Source: Verpa conica (taxonomy: Eukaryota; Ascomycota; Pezizomycetes; Pezizales; Morchellaceae). Taken from it: DNA of 64,000 nt. The DNA lies in NCBI GenBank assembly GCA_033030425.1, contig JAUFSD010000019.1, positions 496,001 to 560,000 of the forward strand, written 5' to 3'. Under the pieces are notes generated by a model. It saw only the letters and a list, made by a program, of their open reading frames with translations, was not told the origin of the DNA and did no database searches. Positions 1 to 8,643 of the stretch are shown one piece after another (the first letter of the stretch is position 1; every line of letters begins with the position of its first letter). The position numbers and the translations under genes are program-made.

Positions 1-53
1 TCTACAACTCTAAGTACAATAGTCAATAATTTACCTAACCCGGCTTTTTTTAG

Positions 54-374
54 GTTGACGGATCAATATACCTCCTTGGAGAAATCGATTCTGAGCACCT
101 AGACTTACTTATGCAACTCCAAGCAAATATGGCGAAAGTGATTAATGGTGTGGGAGATCTTGACTTTAATAGGTTCCGAGCGTACTGGTCGCCTAGTCGC
201 AGCTCTGAGGAGCCTTATAGATTTGTTGATGGTGACTTTATCGAGCGGTTTTTAGAACTTACAGAAGAAGACGCTGAGAAAGTTATAAATGGAGTCGGGA
301 AGAAGACTGATGGTCTAACAAAGAGTGTGGATGAAGTCAGAAGCTTGGTGGAGAGCTTGAAGAGGTTACATTGA
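54..374 (+). CDS. DDB1-like protein, C-terminal exon (5' part outside window)
   Basis: This is the last exon of a damaged-DNA-binding protein 1 (DDB1, CPSF-A superfamily) gene. DDB1 is the adaptor of CUL4 ubiquitin ligases and acts in the nucleus. The exon follows a 3' splice site ending in a T-run plus TAG at 51-53, with a CTAAC branch-like motif near 35. It reads VDGSIYLLGEIDSEHLDLLM and continues to the stop at 372-374, ending VRSLVESLKRLH. The VDGSIYLLG strand, the DLLMQLQ helix and the FVDGDFIERFLEL segment match the C-terminal region of DDB1 proteins, where GFIDGDLIESFLD occurs in animals. The apparent ATG at 111 is internal, not a start. The exon is intact; the remaining exons lie upstream of base 1. 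Confidence 0.85.
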   Translation, partial: VDGSIYLLGEIDSEHLDLLMQLQANMAKVINGVGDLDFNRFRAYWSPSRSSEEPYRFVDGDFIERFLELTEEDAEKVINGVGKKTDGLTKSVDEVRSLVESLKRLH

Positions 375-1586
375 CATTGTTGATTTTGTTGCGCTTTTAT
401 GGGGATTCTATGATACATACATGTATAAATTACCCCAGCACAGGGGCTGCCCGATCCTCAAAAATATCACTCTCAAGCATAGCCGAAACCAAAGCAACAA
501 AGATAGGAAATTGAAGAAATCCTCTTAAAAAAAGTCCATATTAAATATTACTAATTCATAAAGCACTCTTTTTAAACAATAGGCTAAGAGTATACAGTAG
601 AACAGATATAACTAGAGAACAAACTTGATTGATACCTAAAGAAAGACGCAGAGGAAGCCTGCTTATATAGCTACAAATATGCTAGCATAGAAAATATCCC
701 GTACTCCCAATACAAAGTAAAAGCCCATCCGTTACCATACAATTCTTCCGATGCTCGGATAGAATTTCCTTCCGTCAGTTATACTATTCCCCCGCCTGGT
801 TACCCTGCCGAACCATCCGGGATTCTATTCCTCCGGTGTTGCCACACCCCGTATTCGCCACACTTAACTTCACAGAGTGTCACTCATTCCAACAACTCTC
901 ACTCCTTATACTCTACCCCACATATCTAAATATAGTTCTCTATTATTAGGAGTGCTAGTGCAGAAATTTTGCTTTACTATATTTCCGATAGTTCAAATGA
1001 TTTACACTTACCCATCATGCAAAAACACAGCCTCAAAATACAAATACCAGCATAATAAGATTAATTTGTGTTACAAGCCAGAGTACTACGCAAACCTTAT
1101 GAGCTACATAGGCCCTAAGCTCATAGCCAGAAGATACATATTAAGTATTGCTAACATAAAACGTAAGTGTTCTGGTTGTCCTGGAAAAGGTCACTCCTCT
1201 ATACCTAACAAAACCACTATAATGTGTAGCTAGATGCCTTTGAAAAGCTAATGATTTCTTCAAAGAACACAAAACTACTTAGTCTTTAGCCATACAAAAA
1301 TCTTTACCCAGTCCTAAAGCCTATGACAAGAGTATAGTCCAAAAAGCATATCCAAACCATCAGCAAAAGTCTTTTTTTATTAGAAAAAAATCTCAGTCCT
1401 AGGAATATGTGAGACAGTGGGAAACACAATCAAGACACAATTGAGACAAAACAAAGACACTACCCAGTCTCAAGATCTATTCCAGGGACAGGCATTTTGT
1501 TTCTTCTAACTGGATAGCGTTTCTAGCTACTATATAGCTTGTCCCACATCAACAAGATTGCACAGTTCTGTAGCAGGGCTGCAAGG
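375..1586. other. gene-free stretch
   Basis: I see no gene here. A 118-codon open frame (877-1233) has no recognisable motif, no family resemblance and a composition like the surrounding DNA. The sequence is the start of the repeat-rich tract that follows. Confidence 0.6.
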
Positions 1587-2150
1587 GGGTGTGCCTAAGT
1601 GACGGTGGTACGACAGGGATTCTGTTACGTTTTCAACGGAGCACAGGGACAATGGCGAGAACTTGGGACGGCGACAATGATTCTTCGATAAAGTCCTTGG
1701 AGGTAAGAGATCAAAGGAGATGATTGAATTTTCTTTGGTAAATTTAGGAAACAAGAGATTGCATAATGAAAGAAAGTCCTCCACGAAGCGGAGTGAAGCC
1801 TCGCTTATATACCAAAAAACCCCGAGTCTTCGAGCCTTATTCCTCTACCCGTGTTACTGTAACAGCGGTGCTTAGGAGAGTGCCTAGGTAACGGGGCGCA
1901 GCAGGGACTTTGGTGGTGTTTTCAACGGAGTAGAGGGATAACAGCGAGAGCTTGGGCGGCGACAATAATTCTTCGGTGAAATCCTTGGATATAAAATCTC
2001 CAAAGAAGCAATGGAATTCTTAATAAAAAACTTAGGAAACAAGAGATTGCGTAACGAAAGAAAGTCCTCCACGAAGCGGGTGAAGCCCCACTTATATACA
2101 AAAACCCTGACCGTCCAAGCCCTATTCCTCTACCCGCGTTACCTAAAGCA
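1587..2150. repeat. tandem direct repeat, two diverged units of about 270 bp
   Basis: Unit 1 (about 1587-1860) and unit 2 (about 1878-2150) share long matching runs. Both contain GTGCCTA, TTTTCAACGGAG, AACAAGAGATTGC and the run GAAAGAAAGTCCTCCACGAAG. Differences are mostly C/T and G/A changes plus small indels. Both units keep a short open frame on the minus strand (beginning MEDFLSL) that resembles no protein I know. This is most likely an old transposon or satellite fragment duplicated in place. Confidence 0.75.
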
Positions 2151-2937
2151 GTTTTTTCTAATTACAAATCCCTTGGATATGCCATATCTTTCCCCTAAGT
2201 CACTTTCCCATACTAACTCCATACTAAAGATACAAATGCCTCTTCGGGACCTTTCGGACGTCCCATTCCCATTCCGTTTTCTCCAACATATGCGCAAACC
2301 CTAAAAAAGCTTAACCTCCAAAATCCGGCATCCCATCGACGTCCCGTGTGACAGCGTGGGCCTAAAGGACCTCTCCTGGGACTCCTTCGTAATCGGGCTG
2401 TGTTACAGCGCATGCAATCGACTCGATCTCCTCATGGGGCAGTATTGAAGGTGACCCGCTTCCGCAGGCGCCGGTCCAGTTTTGAATCGATCGCTCTATA
2501 CGTTTCCCCGGTACCTCCGAGACTGCCCGTGACAGTTACCTAAAACCGTTTCAATAATTACAAATTTCCTTGGATATGTCATATCCTTCCCCTAAGTCAC
2601 TTTCCCATACTAACCTAATACTAAAAATACAAGTGCCCCTTCGGGATCTTTCGGACATCCTATTCCCATTCTGTTTTCTCCAACATATGCGCAAACCCTA
2701 AAAAAGCTTAACCCCCAAAATCCGGCATCCCATCAACGTTCCGTGTGACAGCGTAGGCCTAAAAGACCCCTTTTGAGACTCCTTCGTAAACGGGCTGTGT
2801 TACTGCGCACGCAATCGACTTGATCTCCTTGTGGGGGCGGTGTTGAAGGTAATCCGCTTCCGCAGGCGCCGGTCCAGTTTGGAATCGACCGTTCTATACG
2901 TTTCCCCGGTATCTCCAAGACTGCCCGCAACAGAAAC
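2138..2937. repeat. tandem duplication, two units of about 395 bp
   Basis: Unit 1 (about 2138-2533) and unit 2 (about 2534-2937) align along their whole length, from TTACCTAAA through AATTACAAAT, TCCAACATATGCGCAAACCC and CCGCAGGCGCCGGTCCAGTTT to CAAGACTGCCCG or CGAGACTGCCCG. They differ at scattered sites, nearly all transitions. No protein could be recognised. The block joins directly to the 270-bp repeat upstream, so the two duplications form one compound array. Confidence 0.8.
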
Positions 2938-4941
2938 CTGTATAGTACTCTCTGGAGACGTTAAAGTACTCCTGGAGACTGTAAGGGAGACTCTAGGAGA
3001 CTTGAGTATTTGCTTGTCATGCTGGCAGTCACAGTTCTAAGGTTTTAGAAATTTATGTATTTTGCTATATACACTATCTACTCTATATATACCTACTACT
3101 TGCTCCGCTGCCCTGCCTGCTTGCCTGCTTGCCTGCTGTTGTGTTGGGAGTTGTCTGAAGATTATGTCGATATGTCAGACACTGGTGGTTCGTACCTCAA
3201 TGGGTAGGTTGTTTGCTTGGTTGCCCAAGAGCTGCTGGAGGCTTGCTGAGGGTCCTAGAGATTCTGAGGCGTCTTAGGAAAAGTTCTGCTGCTGCTGTTG
3301 CGGTAGAGGGGGTCCTAGAAGGGTCTTAACAGTCTGCTACCTGCTATTGCACTGGGTGTCAGCCAGAGGTCCAGTCGACATATTGGAAACAGGGAGTTTG
3401 TACCTACTCGAGTTAGTTGTTTTCTCTATAGGAGAGAACCTGTCCCCCCCGCCTGCCAGCTTATCTGCCTGCTTGCTTGCTTGCTACTGTTGCACTGGGT
3501 ATCAGTTCTAGGTCCAGCCGACGCGTCGGATAAAAAGTGTTTGTACTTGGACGGGTAAGTTGTTTGCTTGGTGGTCTGAATCTCCTGGAGGCTTGCTGGA
3601 AGCTCTAGGAGTCCTGCTGCAACTGTCACACTAGGGGTTCTCTGGGGATCATGTTGATGCGTCGGAAATAGAGAGTTTGTTTGGTAGCAGGCTTTGCTGA
3701 GAATGGTTCTTTTGAATAGGATATTAGCTCTATAATGGACTGCTTACAGATAGATGGGTAGGAGTAGGGGGGAGAAGCGGCGTTGCTGCAGGTACGTTAG
3801 ACTATAGAGATTTAGAAAACTTTGGCGAAAGATATAGGTGTTGCATCAGGAAACCTGCAATCGTATTATGACGCAATTGGTGTAGCAACTGTTGCATCAC
3901 AGGAAGTCACTCATATCACAAGCATTCCTAGCACCCCAAGCATTACCATAAGGCTGCCAGCGCCAAGAGCGTCCTGCAATAGTTACCAGTACTGCTGCCA
4001 GCGCCTGGAACGTTTCACAATAGGCTCTGAAAATTGTACTACTTTAAAATTCTTGTTTCTTGTGAGAGAACTATTGTTCACTCCTACCCGCAGATTACCA
4101 GTCTTTATTAACCACTATCCTCTCAAGAAAAACAAGTCAGATTTTGGAGACGTATTCTGCCAACCCTAACCCTGCCCAGGTACACCTAACCCTACCCTAT
4201 TCCCCCAGGGACTTTGCCAAAATTCTCTAAGTCCCTAAAGACACCACACCGCATCTCATCGCACCACACCACGCCTACCCCCATGTCTACATCAGCAAAC
4301 TTGAAGGTTTCTCTCAGATGCATCAGATGCATCTGAGGCTTAGGATACAGTTGGTGGAATTTGACGATCAGGAGACGGGATATATTTTAGAGACACTCGG
4401 CTAGCTGTCAGAGCTTTCAAGAGAGCCCCAGAGGCTCTCATAGCCGATTCTGGAGGCGTCAAGAGACGTCAGAAGACTCTATAGCTGTCTCTGGGAGGGC
4501 CTTGCTAGTCACACTGGTAGTCACGCTGGTAGTCACACTGGTAGTCACAGCTCGGAGTCTTCAAAAATTTATTTATTTTACTATGTACATTTTCTAGTCT
4601 ATATACAAAATACTGCTGCTTTACCCCCCTCCCCACCTGCCCCCTGCTTGCTGCCTGCCTGCCTGCCTGCTTGCTACCTGCCTGCTGCCGCGCTGGGAGT
4701 CGGCCAGGAGGCACGTCAAGGTGTAGGATACGGGGGGTTTGTACCATCACGGGTAGGTTGTTCGCTTGGTAGTCCGGAGGCTGCTGGAGGCTTGGTGGGG
4801 TTGCTGGAGGCTTGCTGGAGGTCCTAAGGGGGTTCTTAGGGGAGGTCTTGCTACACCTATCGTGCTGGGAGGGTCCTAGGGGGTCTGCTGCCTGCTGCTG
4901 CGCTGGGTGTCAGCTCGAGATCCAGTTGACGCGTCAGACAA

Positions 4942-4946
4942 AAGGT
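4942..4946. repeat. target site duplication, left copy (AAAGG)
   Basis: This 5-bp direct repeat immediately precedes the TG end of the LTR and matches 5305-5309. Five base pairs is the usual duplication length for Ty1/copia and Ty3/gypsy integrases. Confidence 0.8.
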
Positions 4947-5304
4947 GTCAAGAACACCCGTTTCCCAGTCTGCCTTGTCTATCTTCTTGTTTCCTGTATT
5001 GTTTCATATCTCGTAGGATTCCTGTTATCATTGGTCATGTAAGAAGTACGCCTCGCAGGACGAGACGTCTATAGTTTCATGTAGAAGGAGGTCGCTCCTT
5101 CAGTTTCATATTGTCTCATTGTTGATCTTAGCGTCCCTCCAGAAAGAGTATAAAAGGGACGCATCTCTGTCAGTTAGTTAGTTCTTCATGCAACAACTTA
5201 TATTGTTACCATACCTACCTTGTCCCTGAGTTCCTAGTCTCTCGATACTAGCCTTGCCTCGTGATTATCGCCTGCTGTTCCCCAATAGGTGATCGGTTTT
5301 TACA
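4947..5304 (+). mobile_element. solo LTR of a retrotransposon (358 bp) with 5-bp target duplication
   Basis: The element starts TGTCAAGAACACC and ends TTTTTACA, the TG..CA termini of LTRs. It is flanked by the 5-bp direct repeat AAAGG at 4942-4946 and 5305-5309. The flanks rejoin into the surrounding repeat motif (ACAAAAGGTGTTCATACC), so the empty site can be read directly. A TATA box (TATAAAAG) lies at 5149-5156. No internal retrotransposon sequence is adjacent, so this is a solo LTR left by recombination. Related, more degraded copies lie in inverse orientation at about 7331-7569 and 7960-8209. Confidence 0.85.
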
Positions 5305-5309
5305 AAAGG
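5305..5309. repeat. target site duplication, right copy (AAAGG)
   Basis: This 5-bp direct repeat immediately follows the CA end of the LTR and matches 4942-4946. Confidence 0.8.
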
Positions 5310-5710
5310 TGTTCATACCTGGACGGGTAGGTTGTTCAATTAGTTGCTCAGAGACTGCTGAAGGCTGCTGGAGCCTTGCTGGAGGTTCTAGAAGAGTCTT
5401 ACTGCAGCTGTCACGCTGGGGGTTCTCTGGAGAGTCACATTGACGCGTCGGACACAGAGTGTTTGTACCAGTACGTTGTTTGTTGGTGGCTCAGGGCCAC
5501 CAGGGGCAGGCAGGCTTTGCTGGAGGAGGTTCTCATGATTCTGAATAGGTTGTTAGCTCTATAATAGACTGCTTCTAGGTGGGGGGGGGGTAGGAGGTAC
5601 GGAGTTACTGCAGGTAGGGGGTTGCTGCAGGTACGCAAGACTGTGAGGACTTAGAGAATTTGGGCGAGGAATATAGTTGAGATGGATGCAGGCCAGGTAA
5701 CTGTTTAGGG

Positions 5711-7330
5711 ACTTAGCAAATCTTAGCGAGGTGCAGATGTTTTTTCGGAAGGAATAACCTCCAAAGCTCTGATAGTTACTATCAGTGCTTTAGAAGCCGC
5801 CGTCAGGGCTTTTAAGGCTCCGTCAGACAGAACTGCAGTAAATAGTATTTTAGAGTTTTGGGTGCTCTAAAAGACTTTACCAGATACTTCAGAAGACTCC
5901 ACCAAAGTCTCTGGAGCCTGTAACGGGGGCACTCCCAGGGGAGTACTGCCGTACCAAAAAAAACCAACAACCTCCCTTTCTGACGAGAAGCTTCAGCAGC
6001 GAGGCTTAGAACCGCTCGTCAACACGGAAGGTCGACAGTCCCTAGGCAAAACAGGAATAAGGATTTTTAAGGGTTGCAAACTAAAGACTTTAAAAGGCTC
6101 TGCTTCCCAGGGGAAGACAAACGTCTTTAGCGAAGAGTATGAGGGTCTCTGAACAACAGTTGTTCGTTGACTAGCAAGAATGGTTGTCCTGGGGGAAGGA
6201 CGGGTTTAAGCTATGAATTTTGATTGCGAGCAGGCTGCCAAGAAGCGGGGGAACAATTCCTCCGCGCTTGGAAATCAACTGAGTCTAGAGCGCCCCTAAG
6301 AACTAGCGGGGTCGATAGACTAGCGACTAAAAAGCGTTGATTACTAAAAGCTCTGTAACTATTGCTAAAATGGTCCGATTTCAAATCCGATTGCACCTAT
6401 GGATTCGCAGCACTGTCCCCCATATACCCTCCGAGTTTGGTTTGGTTGGACGAATTTTCCTGACGGTTTTGGGGTTATTTTTGGGGTCCAAAACTTGTCT
6501 TTTTGTTAGGGAATCAGCAACTCAGGGGGGCCCCCTCTGCAAACAGCGGGTGGCACAGTGGGGCGCCTCAGGGGTGTTAGAAAACACAGAGTCCCCTAGG
6601 TAGGGTAACCCACTGGTGATTCCTGCCGTTGCTTAGATTCCTTTCCCACGTTCCTAGTCCAACCTGGGGTCGTGGCGGAGAGGTAATCTTGATCCATAAG
6701 GACCTTAGGGCGAAGCACAAGGCATAGCCCCATATGGTTCGATTCGTGACGCCGCCAGGTTAATTATTAATTTTGCTGGCGGCCCTAACTACTAAGCATA
6801 GCTTTGCTCTCGTCTTCACGGCTCTAGGCCTCCCACGGGATTGGCCGTCTGCGAAGCCGTTGTTATTCCTCCTAGAGGAACAGGAGCTTAACTCTGTTCA
6901 TGGAGGCAACTGCTTCAGTCTCATTGCACTAGTATCTCCCGTAGCTATAAGCTACAGACGCATTACTCTGGTCTCTGTCGCATACCGACGACGGTGAGCT
7001 TCGCTCCGTCCTAGGAGCTCGCCAGCTCGCTTAGGGATCGGGCTATCATAGTAACGACTTTCCTTAGTATCTATTGACCGGAATAGGATAGCTAGTCCTA
7101 TCCCTCAAGGGAGATCCTTAGGTGTCTCTATGGAGAGGTACTTGAGACTAGTTATGACGATGGTTAGATCGTCACAGAGCCTCCCAGGAGACGTCAGGAA
7201 ACATCATGAGACTGGAGCTCCTAGAAGTTCTATCAGGACAGTGTGGATACATCTGATGTACAAGTTCCTAAGCCTGTATCCTGACACAGTTCTTGTTCCT
7301 CCTGATACAAATTTTAGTTTGCTGATAAAG
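5711..7330. other. gene-free stretch with possible pol III/SINE-like motifs
   Basis: No gene is supported. A tRNA A-box-like sequence (TGGCGGAGAGG, 6673-6683) and a B-box-like sequence (GGTTCGATTC, 6736-6745) lie about 53 bp apart. The flanks do not pair into an acceptor stem, so this is not an intact tRNA but could be a tRNA-derived SINE head. A perfect 8-bp inverted repeat (GCCGCCAG/CTGGCGGC) follows at 6751-6783. Confidence 0.4.
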
Positions 7331-7569
7331 AGCTAACTAACTAACAGAGATACGTTCTTTTTATACCTTTTCTGGAGGGACGCTGAGATCAACACTGAGA
7401 CAATATGAAACTGAAGGAGCGATTTCTTTCTACATGAAACCATAGATGTCTCGTCCTGCGAGGCATAATTCTTACATGACCATTGATAATTAACATCCTA
7501 CGAGATATGAAATAATACATGACACAAGAAATTTAGACAAGGCAGACTAGGAAATGAGTGTTCTTGACA
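7331..7569 (-). mobile_element. LTR relic, inverted relative of the 4947-5304 LTR
   Basis: Read on the minus strand it starts TGTCAAGAACACTCATTTCC. It then matches the solo LTR through the GTCATGTAAGAA, TCGCAGGACGAGAC, CGCTCCTTCAGTTTCATATTG and GTATAAAA segments to AGTTAGTTAG. Homology stops near 7331, where the sequence diverges. The fragment is therefore truncated, or its 3' part and any internal region have decayed. Confidence 0.7.
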
Positions 7570-7959
7570 TGGCCATACTATAAGTATGGAGCTATTTCCT
7601 CAGTTCTTAGTCTTAGTTCTCCATCTTTCAACTTGCATTCAATACCAAGTATTTACTCTAGTCCCAGTCTATCCAGTCCTCACGTCCATGTGTCCATAGT
7701 ATCCCAGTTCTTTAGGCATCACCTGCTGTCTCTACTAGAGCAAAAGCTTGTGTACTTTTACACTTCGTATTTGCTTAGAGGTTTCTTGGCTTAGAGGTTA
7801 ATATAGTCGATATAGGGACCGGAGAAAAACTATTCTGAAGGTACGTAAAGCTTTAAAAGGGAATATATAGTGGATAGAAAGAAACTCTAGTCAGATGGAG
7901 CTTGTCTAAAGGTTTGCGCCAGTGAAAGAGGAAGAAGTATTGTTGTAGATACGTTTCGA

Positions 7960-8209
7960 GATATAAGTTGTGTGAAGAACTAACTGACAGAAATGTATCC
8001 CTTTTATACTCTTTCTGGTGGGATGCTGAGATCAACACTAAGACATCATGAAATTGAGGGAGCAATCTCTCTCTACATGAAACTATATAAACGTCTTGTC
8101 CTGTGAGACATATTTTTACATGACTAATGATAACTGAGTTCCTACAAGCCATGAAACAATATATGAAACAAGGGAAATGACAAGGCAGACTAGGAAAAGA
8201 GTGTTTGTA
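7960..8209 (-). mobile_element. second inverted LTR relic
   Basis: The minus strand matches the LTR family again: CTAGTCTGCCTTGTC, GTCATGTAAAAATATG, GTTTCATGTAGAGAGAG, CCACCAGAAAGAGTATAAAAGGGA and CTGTCAGTTAGTTCTTCA. It is more diverged than the other two copies, and its terminal TG cannot be placed exactly. The 126-codon open frame across it is read through the LTR and is not a gene. Confidence 0.6.
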
Positions 8210-8510
8210 ATACTTAGCTACAAGAGTTTGCATTCAAAAAACACTTAATGAGTAAATAGGGGTTTGGTAAACCATATAGTCATATCTTTCTATGTCAGAA
8301 TCTTGCTACCTCGTATGTATTGCCTAGCTAGACATTTTTTGTATCACTGTTTTTCTAGCTCTTGGTAGTGTGCTGTCAAATCCTAGGTACTAGCTATGTA
8401 CCAAAGGATAGATAGGCTACAGCAATATTCCCCTTAGGATGTTAGTCAAAAAAAATACAGGAAGGTAGATACTAGTGCGAGAACAAAGTCTATTCGGTTT
8501 AGTACATGCA
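8210..8510. other. gene-free stretch
   Basis: AT-rich sequence with no open frame or motif that I can assign. Confidence 0.5.
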
Positions 8511-8643
8511 ACAAAGTCTACCTCAACGAAAATTTCAATAGCAAAAAATTCCCCTTATCCCTATTCATATACATAAACCCTAATATAGTCTTCTGAAGCT
8601 TTGTAGCTCTAATTTCATCCTAATATTGGTTGCCGTGATGTAA
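8511..8643 (+). repeat. dispersed repeat, copy 1
   Basis: This segment matches the reverse complement of 15262-15399. Shared runs include CCACGAAAAT/CAACGAAAAT, CCCCTTATCCCTATTCAT, CCCTAATATA, TCTTCTGAAG/TCTTCTAAAG and TAATATTGG. It is a diverged member of an unidentified dispersed repeat family. Confidence 0.6.

Larger units (their letters stand above)
2938..5710. repeat. degenerate long repeats with (CTGC/CTTG) microsatellite cores
   Basis: Several imperfect copies of one module occur, near 3170-3290, 3370-3650, 4720-4946 and 5305-5570. Each has a GACGCGTCGGA-like motif, a GGACGGGTAGGTTGTTTGCTTGG-like segment and a CTGGAGGCTTGCTGGAG segment. Downstream ends at 3680-3840 and 5505-5690 also match each other (AGGCTTTGCTG, TTAGCTCTATAAT, GTTGCTGCAGGTACG). 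Low-complexity CTGCCTGCTTGC stretches sit at about 3100-3140, 3450-3490 and 4640-4690. No coding sequence is supported. A solo LTR has inserted into one copy (4947-5304). Confidence 0.65.

Noticed and set aside
877..1233. 118-codon open frame on the plus strand.
   Set aside because: No motif, unusual composition, inside a repeat tract.
4160..4200. Telomere-like CCCTAACCCTGCCC..CCTAACCCTACCC.
   Set aside because: Only a few irregular units; not a telomere or clear interstitial array.
6665..6760. Intact tRNA gene suggested by A and B boxes.
   Set aside because: No acceptor or T-stem pairing; kept only as a SINE-like possibility.
7853..8233. 126-codon minus-strand frame.
   Set aside because: It reads through the decayed LTR, not a gene.
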